A program made the translations under genes and the position numbers. Of a stretch of DNA of 51,178 nucleotides, positions 19,314 through 28,523 are shown piece after piece. Source of the DNA: Chlorobiaceae bacterium (GTDB lineage Bacteria > Bacteroidota > Chlorobiia > Chlorobiales > Chlorobiaceae); the NCBI GenBank assembly GCA_013334975.1, contig JAAXWL010000006.1, positions 1-51,178 of the forward strand. Direction: 5' to 3'. The notes below the pieces were generated by a model. The model was not told the DNA's origin. It was given only the letters and a program-made list of their open reading frames with translations, and ran no database searches. Each line of letters starts with the position of its first letter. Position 1 is the first letter of the stretch.

Positions 19314-20348
19314 TTACGGGCCTCCATAGATGAAGCTTGACTTACTGAAGCCAAGGTTCAGCACTTGCACGGAAGGCATGATCTTTTCTAAGGAATAATT
19401 AAGCTTTGTCATACCGCCCGGGCTGATGTAAACGATGTCGTTAGGCATCAGGGTGAAGTTCTGTGAGAAATCCCCCTTTTCAATCAACTTTTTCAGGTTT
19501 ACCCTGGTCACTTCACCCTTGGTGTTCTGCTGGCGTATGACGAAAACCTTTTCGGGATCGGAATTTTTATTGATACCACCAGCCATCATGACCGCTTTGA
19601 GCACGGTCATATCGCTTTTTAACAGGATTGCTCCCGGTGTCTGTACTTCTCCAAGCACATAAATCATCTCTTCCGATGCATTGGGAACGTAAATGACATC
19701 GTTGTTTCTGATAGGGGCGTTCAGGGTCATGTTACCGTTTCTGAGCAGGTCTTGCAGGTCGATCCAGATGACGATGTCGTTGCCACGGATAATGGCGCAC
19801 CGGGATAACAGTGCGTTTTTGCTCTGGTCAGGAATACCACCAGCCAGAGCCAGGGCTTCGAGCAGTGTTCCCCTGCCAGGGAAGTTGACGACACCCGGCT
19901 TGCTGACCTTGCCAAGCACAAAGGCTTTGTTGTTCTGGAAGTCAAGGACGCGAATCGTTACCTCCGGCTCAATGTACAGGAGTTCAAGCCTCGTGGTCAC
20001 CAGATGTTGCACTTCACTGACGGTTTTGCCGAGTACCTGGATGTTGCCGATTCTCGGTACGCTCAGTAGTCCGTCGGGTGAGACCACGATGCCTTCCTGC
20101 GACAGCTCCGCTCTTCGCCATACCTGAATGCTGATACGGTCTCCAGGACCGATTCTGTACTGGAACGCCTCCTGTATGTCGAGAGCCTTGAGCTTGTCCG
20201 GTGTCGCGAAATCCTCGATTTTGTCTGGTGTTGCCGGTTTGAACCCGCTCTCTGTTTTATTCTTGGGCGTGTTTTCTTTCGGAGCGATGGAGTTGCATGA
20301 GGTACATGCGATAAGTACTCCGCACAGCAAGAGCCGCGCGAGGGCCAT
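19314..20348 (-). CDS. Polysaccharide export lipoprotein (Wza-like, SLBB)
   Basis: Probable start MALARLLLCGVLIACTSC with lipobox-like end; FQYRIGPGDRISIQVWRRAELSQ...VSPDGLLSVPRIGNIQVLGKTVSEV and two SLBB-like repeats. Listed ORF extends to 20465. Confidence 0.88.
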   Translation of the reverse strand: MALARLLLCGVLIACTSCNSIAPKENTPKNKTESGFKPATPDKIEDFATPDKLKALDIQEAFQYRIGPGDRISIQVWRRAELSQEGIVVSPDGLLSVPRIGNIQVLGKTVSEVQHLVTTRLELLYIEPEVTIRVLDFQNNKAFVLGKVSKPGVVNFPGRGTLLEALALAGGIPDQSKNALLSRCAIIRGNDIVIWIDLQDLLRNGNMTLNAPIRNNDVIYVPNASEEMIYVLGEVQTPGAILLKSDMTVLKAVMMAGGINKNSDPEKVFVIRQQNTKGEVTRVNLKKLIEKGDFSQNFTLMPNDIVYISPGGMTKLNYSLEKIMPSVQVLNLGFSKSSFIYGGP

Positions 20349-20464
20349 GCTGTGGAACGGGTGCTTCTCTCCTCTGGTTGTCAGTGTTACTTCGTATCTC
20401 CGGTGATTCGGGGGAGCAACGGTTTTCAGGTAATTGCGGCTCGAGTGTTTGCCGGTTTGTCTCA

Positions 20465-20989
20465 TCAGGGTTGGTGAGCGTTATTTTTTTTCGGTATGAT
20501 TCTTGCCGGTATGCCGACAGCGATCGAGTTGTCGGGCACCGGGGTGATGACAACGGCGTTGGCTCCGATATCGACATGGTTTCCGATCGTGATATTGCCG
20601 AGAAGTTTGGCGCCGGTTCCGATGTTCACGTCATTGCCGATTTTCGGAGCGGCTTTCTCCTCGATATTTTTCAGTCCTACGGTAACGCCGTTACGAATAA
20701 TGCAGTCATCACCGAAGCTTGCATAGCCACTGATGATGATATCGCCGAAATGATCGATACGGAAATTTCTGCCGACCGGCACCTCGCAGGGCAGTTCGAT
20801 TCCGGTGAGTATCTGAACCATTTTGTAGAGCAGCTTGTAGAGCAGTGAAAACGGTTTTCTGAAGAGAGCGTTTTTGATCCCGTAGCGCCACCTGCCGAAC
20901 CGGTAGACGACCATGACCCAGAAGCCCTGCTGACCCCACTGACCTTCGTACACCTTCAGGTCTGCCCTGATGTTGCTGAATAGTGCCAT
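20465..20989 (-). CDS. Serine acetyltransferase-like hexapeptide transferase
   Basis: IELPCEVPVGRNFRIDHFGDIIISGYASFGDDCIIRNGVTVG...IGTGAKLLGNITIGNHVDIGANAVV. Confidence 0.85.
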   Translation of the reverse strand: MALFSNIRADLKVYEGQWGQQGFWVMVVYRFGRWRYGIKNALFRKPFSLLYKLLYKMVQILTGIELPCEVPVGRNFRIDHFGDIIISGYASFGDDCIIRNGVTVGLKNIEEKAAPKIGNDVNIGTGAKLLGNITIGNHVDIGANAVVITPVPDNSIAVGIPARIIPKKNNAHQP

Positions 20990-20991
20990 GG

Positions 20992-21966
20992 TTACCAGGG
21001 AGCTGGCGGAGAGGTGCGTCCGAGACGGGTATCTCCGAGTGAGCGGATGATCTGGCGCATGGTTGTGCTGGCCATCATCCGTTTGGAGCCAGCATCGCCG
21101 GTTGGGAGCAGAAGATTTTTCAGGTAGCGGAGCAGGTACCAGAAGAGTTCAACTCCAGCGCTCAGAACTACCGTGACAAGACCTTTGTTTTTGCGGTAAT
21201 AGAGCCATTCACTGCGCATCCGGAAAGAGAGTACCTGTGCGCCTGCCTTGTCGAAGGTCTTGTCTTTTCTGGTTTTGCTGCTTGCTCCGCCGATGTGCAT
21301 CACTTCGGCATCGGGGATGAAGAAGACTTTCCAGCCGGCTTTTTTGGCTCTCAGGCAAAGGTCGGTCTCTTCGTAATAGATATAGAAGCGTTCATCGAAA
21401 GGGCCGATCGCATCAAGCATGGTTTTGCGTACAATCGTGAAGGTGCCGGGTACCCAATCGACCTCAAGAGGATGATCATGGTCGAAACCTCCGAATTCAT
21501 GGCGGTTCAGCACCGTTGAGCCGGGGAATCGCGCACTCATTCCAGAGAGGGTAAGCAGTTTGGAAAGCGGCGAAGGAAATCGTCGTGCTGATGGCTCAAG
21601 GCGTCCTTCCGGAGAGATGATTTTTCCACCGCAGAGCCCGCATTCCGGGTGGCTGTCCATGAAGGCAACCGCGTTGGGAATCGATGACGGGCCGACATAG
21701 GCATCGGGATTGAGCAGGACGAGGTATCGGCCTGATGCCTGGGTGAATGCCTGGTTGTTGGCGGCGGCAAAGCCAAGATTCTGATGGTTGGCGATGAGGC
21801 GGACCTGGCGGTACTGCTCACTGACCATGGCCGCTGATTGGTCAAGGGAGTCGTTGTCGACAACAAACACCTCCTTAGCTTCACCCGCGCTGTTACGGAA
21901 GAGCGCATCGAGGCAGTTGGCGAGGATTTCCCGTGTGTTATAGCTCACAATGACGACCGTGATCAT
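20992..21966 (-). CDS. Family 2 glycosyltransferase (rhamnosyltransferase-like)
   Basis: ITVVIVSYNTREILANCLDAL...VFVVDNDSLDQSAAMV...NLGFAAANNQAF...LLNPDAYV. Confidence 0.9.
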   Translation of the reverse strand: MITVVIVSYNTREILANCLDALFRNSAGEAKEVFVVDNDSLDQSAAMVSEQYRQVRLIANHQNLGFAAANNQAFTQASGRYLVLLNPDAYVGPSSIPNAVAFMDSHPECGLCGGKIISPEGRLEPSARRFPSPLSKLLTLSGMSARFPGSTVLNRHEFGGFDHDHPLEVDWVPGTFTIVRKTMLDAIGPFDERFYIYYEETDLCLRAKKAGWKVFFIPDAEVMHIGGASSKTRKDKTFDKAGAQVLSFRMRSEWLYYRKNKGLVTVVLSAGVELFWYLLRYLKNLLLPTGDAGSKRMMASTTMRQIIRSLGDTRLGRTSPPAPW

Positions 21967-21970
21967 AGGG

Positions 21971-22390
21971 TCAGAGTTGTTTTGACATGGTAATGATGTT
22001 CGATCCGTTTTCCCGGTTGTAGGTAACCTTGTCCATGACTTTCCGTATGATCAGCAGGCCGTAACCGTTTTCCGGATAGTTCTCGATGTCGGGATCAGGG
22101 GTGTCGATACTGAAGGGCGGATTGAGGTCGTGTATGGAAACCGTGAGTTGTCGCGGCTCAATGGTGAACGTTATGGTGATGGTCTGGGGTTCGCACTGGC
22201 AGGCTGAATGGAGTACGGAGTTGGTAAACGCTTCGCTGATCGCCAGCTCGAATGCGTTGGTGAATTCATTGCCGTCAGACGCTGAAAGGCTTTTGCCGGT
22301 CAGGAGTGCCGCTACAGAACAGGTCGTCTGGGACACCACACGGGTGAAGATAATCTCGCCGGGCAGGGTAAGGATCATGGTTCTTTTCAT
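21971..22390 (-). CDS. RsbW-like ATP-binding (anti-sigma / HATPase) protein
   Basis: LAISEAFTNSVLHSACQ N-box, DLNPPFS G1-like, ENGYGLLIIRKVMDKVTY G2-like. Confidence 0.8.
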   Translation of the reverse strand: MKRTMILTLPGEIIFTRVVSQTTCSVAALLTGKSLSASDGNEFTNAFELAISEAFTNSVLHSACQCEPQTITITFTIEPRQLTVSIHDLNPPFSIDTPDPDIENYPENGYGLLIIRKVMDKVTYNRENGSNIITMSKQL

Positions 22391-22737
22391 TTGCAGGTGC
22401 TTTGTCGGGTTGCCCCATACTCGACGGCAGCTTTGGTATCGTCGAAGATGTGGAACAGCTTTTGGGCATTGGTGATCTCAAAGACTTTTCGTACACGGTC
22501 GTTCATGCAGGAGAGCAGGATTCCGAAGCGGCGGTCATCTTTGAGACGGGCAACCCCCACGATGGCGCCCAGACCGCTGCTGTCGATGAAATCGAGTTTT
22601 TGGAGATCTACGACCACGGTTTGCAGTGGATCGTTGAGCGCCCGGTTTTTCCGGAGTTCCGGAGCCGAAGAGGCATCGAGTGTGCCGTTGAAGGCAATGA
22701 TGGCGACATCGCCTTTCGAGATTTCAGTAATGATCAT
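22387..22737 (-). CDS. STAS-domain anti-sigma factor antagonist
   Basis: VVDLQKLDFIDSSGLGAIVGVARL; 4-nt overlaps with both neighbours. Confidence 0.9.
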   Translation of the reverse strand: MIITEISKGDVAIIAFNGTLDASSAPELRKNRALNDPLQTVVVDLQKLDFIDSSGLGAIVGVARLKDDRRFGILLSCMNDRVRKVFEITNAQKLFHIFDDTKAAVEYGATRQSTCK

Positions 22738-24137
22738 GAGGTGCTTTTTTCATGGAGCCGGTTGAAAAATGCCTTGAGGGTCAGGGTGACATCCTGCAGG
22801 GCTGTGCTGTGTGCAAGATGAAAACGTTCGACGATGGCTCTTTCGCTTCCGCTTGTTGGCCACTCTTCAGCTTCGGCATAGCTGAAAACCCCCGGTCGGT
22901 AGAGTGGTTTTCCGGCACGCAAATCAGGGGTGTTGCTGGCTGCTTCTGCCGGAGTGCTTCCGATCAGGGAGAGCTGGCCGGCCATGACTCTGAAGAGCAT
23001 GGCGAAGCGATCCAGTGAAAGGGCTCCGGCAAGGGCGCTCAAGGTGCCGCCGGAGGGCGTGAGTTCGATGATGTTCAGGGTCAGGTTTTGCTTGCCAGAG
23101 CTTGAAAGGCATTCAAGAGCTTTTGATTTCCATCGGCCGGTAAGTCGGAGTGGAGGCCAGAGCAGAAGGTACGGTATGCAGAGCAGCATGAGCAGCAGGG
23201 CAGCGGCAAGGGCATGAACAATTTTTCTCGGCAACGACCTCAATGGTGAGTTCTGGCTGATGCCGCTGAGCAGATGTGGGTCTTCCATAGCTATCGAGAC
23301 CCCGCTGAGGGGTTCGGTGAGCAGATTGCCGGAGGCTATCCGGCCATTGACTTCAAGATGTTCACCCAGGTAGGTGTTGTCGAGTATGATACTGGAGCTT
23401 ACCGAACTTGCCCTGTCGATGATGACATTGCTGCCGATGATGGTTGACGGACCGATGACTGATCCGCTCTGGAGCTGGACATTGTTGCCTATGCTGACGG
23501 GTTTTTTGATCTCGACGGATTTGCTGATGACCACATTTCTGCCGATGGCGCAACCAGGTTCTCCTCCGTATCCCGGGAGTACATAGTGGTCAGCTCCGGT
23601 CTCAAGGGTTTCCATCGAGGTGGTGAAGTAACTGGCCATAGTGTCGAGCGGGATGAGCGAAAGAACAGGTGGCGCCTCCGGCGCCCTTCCTTCAGGATGT
23701 TGCGGGGAGCCGGCAAGGGTGATGGCTCCGCCGGAGCAGTTTGCCCAGTCGCCGTCTGGCAGCGCGTTTGCCATGCCTGCATAGTCCTGACGCTTGTCGT
23801 AGCGGATGAAATTGAAGCCGCTGATGACCATGACTCTCTCTTTTTCACAGAATCTTCGATTCTTGTCGATCAGTGTGTTCATGCAGTCTTCATCATGCAG
23901 GCTTCCGTAGGAAACGGGGATACCCCATCGGCTTCCATTCCCGCACCAGGCTTCAACCGCCGAGAGCTGGCCGTCACTGAGCAGCCGGATTGCCGTGCTT
24001 TTGGTCAGAATCGCAAAATCGATGAGAAACTCAATGAACGGTTTGTTGCACAATGGCAGCAGCAGCGGATGGATGGACGGAAAGGCCTCGCGTGTCCAGG
24101 CGTAGTCCTGTTCTCTGATGGCCAGAAGCGTTTTCAT
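22734..24137 (-). CDS. Nucleotidyltransferase/left-handed beta-helix protein fused to degenerate PHPT-like C-terminal domain
   Basis: N-terminal PLLLPLCNKPFIEFLIDFA; hexapeptide repeats IGRNVVISKSVEIKKPVSIGNNVQLQSGSVIGPSTIIGSNVIID; TM hairpin then MAGQLSLIGSTP...LYRPGVFSYAEAEE. Confidence 0.75.
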   Translation of the reverse strand: MKTLLAIREQDYAWTREAFPSIHPLLLPLCNKPFIEFLIDFAILTKSTAIRLLSDGQLSAVEAWCGNGSRWGIPVSYGSLHDEDCMNTLIDKNRRFCEKERVMVISGFNFIRYDKRQDYAGMANALPDGDWANCSGGAITLAGSPQHPEGRAPEAPPVLSLIPLDTMASYFTTSMETLETGADHYVLPGYGGEPGCAIGRNVVISKSVEIKKPVSIGNNVQLQSGSVIGPSTIIGSNVIIDRASSVSSSIILDNTYLGEHLEVNGRIASGNLLTEPLSGVSIAMEDPHLLSGISQNSPLRSLPRKIVHALAAALLLMLLCIPYLLLWPPLRLTGRWKSKALECLSSSGKQNLTLNIIELTPSGGTLSALAGALSLDRFAMLFRVMAGQLSLIGSTPAEAASNTPDLRAGKPLYRPGVFSYAEAEEWPTSGSERAIVERFHLAHSTALQDVTLTLKAFFNRLHEKSTS

Positions 24138-24526
24138 CGTTTTTTCGGTGAGTCGGGTGCGTTGCCAAATGAAGCGACAGCCTCCCGGGAGTTGGAAAAA
24201 ATGGAGAAGAGCTTTTTTGCCTGGGTGAGTTCGAACACCATGGCAACCTTTTCATTCAGTCCGGAAAGCTTCAGGTCGCCCTCTTTTTCGAGTGCTTTGC
24301 GGAGGCAACCGACGATGACGCCAAGTCCGCTGCTGTCGATGAAATCGAGTTCAGCGCAATCGAACACCTGAAGCGCTGTTTTTTCAAGCCATTCAGTGAA
24401 ATTTTTCTGAAATGACTTGCTGTTGTGGGTATCGAGTCTCCCTTCAAGTTTCACTATGCCGACGAGCTGGCCGGCTACGTTGTCGAGACTGAATTGCATG
24501 TCGGGTTCCTTCTTGTGTAGCGTCAC
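24134..24526 (-). CDS. STAS-domain anti-sigma factor antagonist
   Basis: FDCAELDFIDSSGLGVIVGCLRKAL; overlaps the next gene by 4 nt. Confidence 0.9.
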   Translation of the reverse strand: MTLHKKEPDMQFSLDNVAGQLVGIVKLEGRLDTHNSKSFQKNFTEWLEKTALQVFDCAELDFIDSSGLGVIVGCLRKALEKEGDLKLSGLNEKVAMVFELTQAKKLFSIFSNSREAVASFGNAPDSPKKR

Positions 24527-24696
24527 CGCTGAATTGAGGTATGAAATGGTACAGTTGATTTATCGAAGTCGAAATCGGTATCGGATTTTTCCATAATAAA
24601 ATAAAACCTGCTTCTGACTGAATCGGTCATAAGATCAAGGTGTTATGGTAATTAATCACCATTTCGGGTGAGTTTTTTTTACCGTTACCGTGACCC
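24520..24696 (+). repeat. Hexamer-array TA element, copy E (degenerate, right array lost)
   Basis: TA at 24518-24519 and 24697-24698; ttgatttatcgaagtcgaaatcggtatcgg and ...ggtgagttttttttaccgttaccgtgaccc-TA. Confidence 0.65.
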
Positions 24697-25445
24697 TAAT
24701 ATGCTCCCCGGCCGCTGAGCACGGCAGGGATAGTTTTCAGAAGAAGATGCAGATCACGGATGACACCTGCGCTCTGGATATACTGGAGATCCAGCCTGAC
24801 CTGATCGGTGAACGGGATGTCGCTTCTGCCGCTGACCTGCCAAAGGCCGGTGATTCCCGGAATGGCATGAAGGCGCTTGCGCTGTTCAAGGGTATACTGA
24901 GCGACTTCGCCAGGCAGTGGCGGCCGTGGCCCGACAAGGCTCATATCGCCTTTGAGTACGTTGATCAACTGGGGGAGTTCGTCAATGCTGAACTTGCGGA
25001 TAATCCTGCCGGTACGGGTGATTCTCGGGTCTTTTTTCATTTTGAAAATGACTCCGTCAGCCGACTCGTTCTTTGCGGTGAGTTCAGCCTTGATCTTGTC
25101 GGCATTGACGATCATCGACCGGAACTTGTAGAACCTGAAGTGTCTGCCGTTTTTTCCGACTCTGGGCTGCACAAAAAAGACCGGACCGGGATTTTCAATA
25201 ACGATGCAGAGCGCCGTGATCGCAAAAACCGGGAAAAGCGCAATGAGCGCAAGGGATGAGACGATCAGATCGAGCACTCTTTTCATCAGGTAGGAGAGGC
25301 GGATGGTGCTTTCCCATGCAATAACTTTCAGCTTGCCCCGGAACCGGAGCGAAGGTCTGATGTTGTCGCCAATTTTCCGTATGAGTTCACGGCGGACAGT
25401 CGGGTCGAGTTCCATGTTTTCAGCGGTTGAAGCTTCGGCTGACAA
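24696..25445 (-). CDS. Undecaprenyl-phosphate sugar phosphotransferase (PHPT, WbaP/WcaJ-like small form)
   Basis: MKRVLDLIVSSLALIALFPVFAITALCIVIENPGPVFFVQPRVGKNGRHFRFYKFRSM...SIDELPQLINVLKGDMSLVGPRPPLPGE...GITGLWQVSGRS. Confidence 0.92.
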   Translation of the reverse strand: MSAEASTAENMELDPTVRRELIRKIGDNIRPSLRFRGKLKVIAWESTIRLSYLMKRVLDLIVSSLALIALFPVFAITALCIVIENPGPVFFVQPRVGKNGRHFRFYKFRSMIVNADKIKAELTAKNESADGVIFKMKKDPRITRTGRIIRKFSIDELPQLINVLKGDMSLVGPRPPLPGEVAQYTLEQRKRLHAIPGITGLWQVSGRSDIPFTDQVRLDLQYIQSAGVIRDLHLLLKTIPAVLSGRGAY

Positions 25446-26805
25446 TTTTCCATTTGACTACCCGGTACAGGAAAAGGGGATTTCCGATTACATACCGTTT
25501 CCACATCCTTGAAGGTTCCTGCATTAAACGGTAAACCCATTCAAGACCGATTTCACGTATCCAGCGGGGCGCCCGTTTGATATTGCCGGAGAAGAAGTCA
25601 AACAGCCCGCCGACGCCCATGAGTATTTTCGGATGCAGTTCGTTGCGGTGCCTGGCTATCCATCGTTCCTGGAGCGGAGCACCGAATGCCACCAGAAGGA
25701 TTGATGCTTTCGAGTTATTAATGGTTTCGATGACCTCATGACTCCCGGTCTCACTCTGGTGATCGAAATAGCCGTGGGCGGTGCCTGCTATACTGACGCC
25801 ATAGCGTTGCTCAAGGGCTGAGGCCGCTTTTTCGGCGATTCCGGGTTTACCACCGACCAGAAAAATCGACACATTCTCTTCAACAGCCATGGTGCAGAGC
25901 CAGGGGAGCATGTCGGTTCCATTGATGTTTTCACGCAGAGGGGTGCCAAGCATTTTGCCGGCGATGACCAGTCCGATGCCGTCGGGCAGAAGGTGATCGG
26001 CCACTCGGAGCGCTTTGCGATAGTTTTGATCGGTAACGCTCTTGTTCATGCAGTCCGGATTGACAAAGAAAATGACGGACTGACTCTTTTGCCGAAGGGA
26101 CTCCTGCATCATGCCGATGGCCTCGCGCATCGTGATATTGTCGATTTTCTGGTCGAGCAGTTGAAAGACAGGTGACTCTGCCACTTCATGTTCGGCAAAG
26201 AGCATGACGGGCAGTGCTCGCAGCATCAGCAGAAAGTCATAAAGAGGGCGTTTCCTGAAGATGTACTCCCATTCGGTGGCTTCACGCCCTTCATGTCCGA
26301 TTTTACTGCTTTTCCGGATATCCCAGAGTGAGACGATGCCTGGCTTGACCATGCTGACGTAGCCCTGTCCGGCATCGGGCGATACGGGTTGCCACTCGCG
26401 GATGGTGGTGCCGGCAAGGGCAAGCCGCCCTGTGAAGAGTTCAAGAAAGAGCGGCAGGCGGGATATCCACCCTGAAAGACCGGCGAAGTTCAGCACCCTC
26501 AATGGTTTGCCCGAATGGCCGAAGATCGTTTTGCTTTCAAATACAGGTTTGCCGGTGGGGCGTCTGATTATGAGCCTGGCCAGAAGCACCGGGACAAACA
26601 GGAATATTGTGATGAAAAGAGCCACACAAAGCTCGATCAGGCGCACGATGAATTCGGCAAGCGCCGTGCTTGCCCAGAAAGCTGAGCGTCTCGACAGGCG
26701 GCGCAGAGCGCCTGTTCTCCTGTCGAGACGCTGCTCCAGCAATCTTGCCTGTTCTGCTGATGGTCTTGTTGCCATGGTTTCCGTGTTATAATCCGGTATA
26801 ACCAT
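25420..26805 (-). CDS. Degenerate PHPT-like domain fused to WecG/TagA/CpsF (GT26) glycosyltransferase
   Basis: N-term KPVFESKTIFGHSGKPLRVLNFAGLSGWISRLPLFLELFTGRLALAGTT...VKPGIVSLWDIRKSS; C-term VNPDCMNKS...LPDGIGLVIAGKMLGTPLRENINGTDMLP...FGAPLQERWIARH...MGVGGLFDFFSGNIKRAPRWIREIGLEWVYRLMQEP. Confidence 0.88.
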   Translation of the reverse strand: MVIPDYNTETMATRPSAEQARLLEQRLDRRTGALRRLSRRSAFWASTALAEFIVRLIELCVALFITIFLFVPVLLARLIIRRPTGKPVFESKTIFGHSGKPLRVLNFAGLSGWISRLPLFLELFTGRLALAGTTIREWQPVSPDAGQGYVSMVKPGIVSLWDIRKSSKIGHEGREATEWEYIFRKRPLYDFLLMLRALPVMLFAEHEVAESPVFQLLDQKIDNITMREAIGMMQESLRQKSQSVIFFVNPDCMNKSVTDQNYRKALRVADHLLPDGIGLVIAGKMLGTPLRENINGTDMLPWLCTMAVEENVSIFLVGGKPGIAEKAASALEQRYGVSIAGTAHGYFDHQSETGSHEVIETINNSKASILLVAFGAPLQERWIARHRNELHPKILMGVGGLFDFFSGNIKRAPRWIREIGLEWVYRLMQEPSRMWKRYVIGNPLFLYRVVKWKIVSRSFNR

Positions 26806-26864
26806 TCAAACGGTACGTCCCGAGCCGTTACCGTGAAGATGTTTCCGGTTTCCCTGATGCTCTT

Positions 26865-28523
26865 TCAGTCGATCTCGACTTCAGTTGACAGCTCCCCGAG
26901 TATCCTGATGACGATACAGGTGACATCGTCCTCGAAGCTCCGGCACGTGCAGAACCGGAAGAGCTCCTCGCGGATTTTTTCGATGATCGTTTCGGTCGGC
27001 AGGGCGGCGTGCTGCTCAAGGAGCGCAATGAATCGTTCGATGCCGAAAAGTTCGTCGTCCGGCGACCGATTTTCGGTAATTCCGTCGGAATAGAGGATCA
27101 GAAGATCGTTTTCTTCGACAGAAAAGCTCGATTCCCGGTACTCCTCCTTTTCGATCATGCCCATCGGGAGGTTTTCTCCCTTGATTTTCCGGCCACGGCA
27201 TGAACTGAATGGTATATGGATGATTGGGTTATGACCGCAGTCAACGACGGAAAAACGCCGGTTTTTCAGATCGAGACGCATGAAAAGGAGGGTCGCGAAG
27301 ACGCCGAGTTCGATCAGCTCATTTATGCAACGTTCATGGATCTGTCCTACAATCCTCTCCAGTGACGGATGAGCATCGGGGGTGTTGCGTTCCTGGGCTA
27401 TGGTTTTGAGGAACAGGGATTTCATTCCTGCGCCTATCAGTGCGGACTGGATGCCATGACCCATGACATCGCCTATGAGAATGTCTGCCTGCCAGGGGTT
27501 GTACTCGATCAATTCAGTGAAATCGCCATCGAGATGTCCTGTCGAGAGCATAAGGTAGCTTATTTCGATATGCCGGAGATTGACAGGCGCCTGGCTCTGC
27601 AAAAGCTTTTTCTCGATCTGCGATTCGAGATCCTTCTGCATGTTTTCATAATGTAACCGGCTTTTCTCCTCTTCGATTCTGCTGGAGATGTCACGGGCGA
27701 TCAGAATGCTGTGCGGGCCGGTTTCCAGGTGTACACACCCTTTCGAGACTTCGAGTGGCAGGAGTGATCCATTCATTCGTATCCCGTCGAGCTGGATGAC
27801 CAGGTCTTTGCAGCTTTCCGGAGAGCCGGAAGGGGCGTGGATGGCCAGATCGTTGATTTCCAGTTCAGGAGACAATACAGGGAAAATATCGGAAATACGC
27901 TGCTGCGTGTACTCTGTTCTCGGATAGCCGAAGAGTCTCTCCGCAGCGATGTTCCGGTAGATAATACGACCGGTTTCATCGAGCATGAACACGGCATCAT
28001 GTGCGGCATCGTTTATCGAACGGAACTGCTCCTCGCTTCTTTTCAGTTCTGAGGTGAGTTTTTCGAGCGATACATTGATGTTGGTCAGTTGCCGGTTTTT
28101 CAGAGAAATCTCATCGAACAACTCCTCCCGCTCGTTTTTCAGACAGTAATAGTCAATGGCGTCGTTCAGAATGGTTTTGAACGAATCGGGATCAACAGGC
28201 TTGGGGATGAAGCGAAAAATCTCGCCTTTGTTGACCGATTCAATGATCTGGTCGATGTCCTGCGAACCACTGACAATCATGCGTATTGTACCCGGCCAGC
28301 GCTTCTTGACCTCTTTGATAAGCTCAAGGCCGTTCATTCCGGGCATGCGAAGATCGGTGACGATAATATCGATCTCGTTTGTGTTGAGCAGCTCAAGGGC
28401 TTCTGCCGCGTTGTCCACAAAGTTTTTTCTGTAGACCTCCCTTCGGAGAAAACGATTGAGCGAGTGGAGGATGTCCGCCTCGTCATCGACGAAAAGAACG
28501 GAAAGTTCGTCGCGGTGTTTCAT
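26865..28523 (-). CDS. REC-PAS-PP2C (RsbU/SpoIIE-type) phosphatase
   Basis: VLFVDDEADILHSLNRFL...IDIIVTDLRMPGMNG receiver; PAS; IEISYLMLSTGHLDGDFTELI...DILIGDVMGHGIQSALIGAGMKSLF...DLLILYSDGITENRS PP2C. Confidence 0.92.
   Translation of the reverse strand: MKHRDELSVLFVDDEADILHSLNRFLRREVYRKNFVDNAAEALELLNTNEIDIIVTDLRMPGMNGLELIKEVKKRWPGTIRMIVSGSQDIDQIIESVNKGEIFRFIPKPVDPDSFKTILNDAIDYYCLKNEREELFDEISLKNRQLTNINVSLEKLTSELKRSEEQFRSINDAAHDAVFMLDETGRIIYRNIAAERLFGYPRTEYTQQRISDIFPVLSPELEINDLAIHAPSGSPESCKDLVIQLDGIRMNGSLLPLEVSKGCVHLETGPHSILIARDISSRIEEEKSRLHYENMQKDLESQIEKKLLQSQAPVNLRHIEISYLMLSTGHLDGDFTELIEYNPWQADILIGDVMGHGIQSALIGAGMKSLFLKTIAQERNTPDAHPSLERIVGQIHERCINELIELGVFATLLFMRLDLKNRRFSVVDCGHNPIIHIPFSSCRGRKIKGENLPMGMIEKEEYRESSFSVEENDLLILYSDGITENRSPDDELFGIERFIALLEQHAALPTETIIEKIREELFRFCTCRSFEDDVTCIVIRILGELSTEVEID

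Noticed and set aside
21971-24526. STAS/ATPase genes as a classical sigma-B operon
   Set aside because: No sigma factor lies in the cluster, so a classical sigB-type operon call is not supported.
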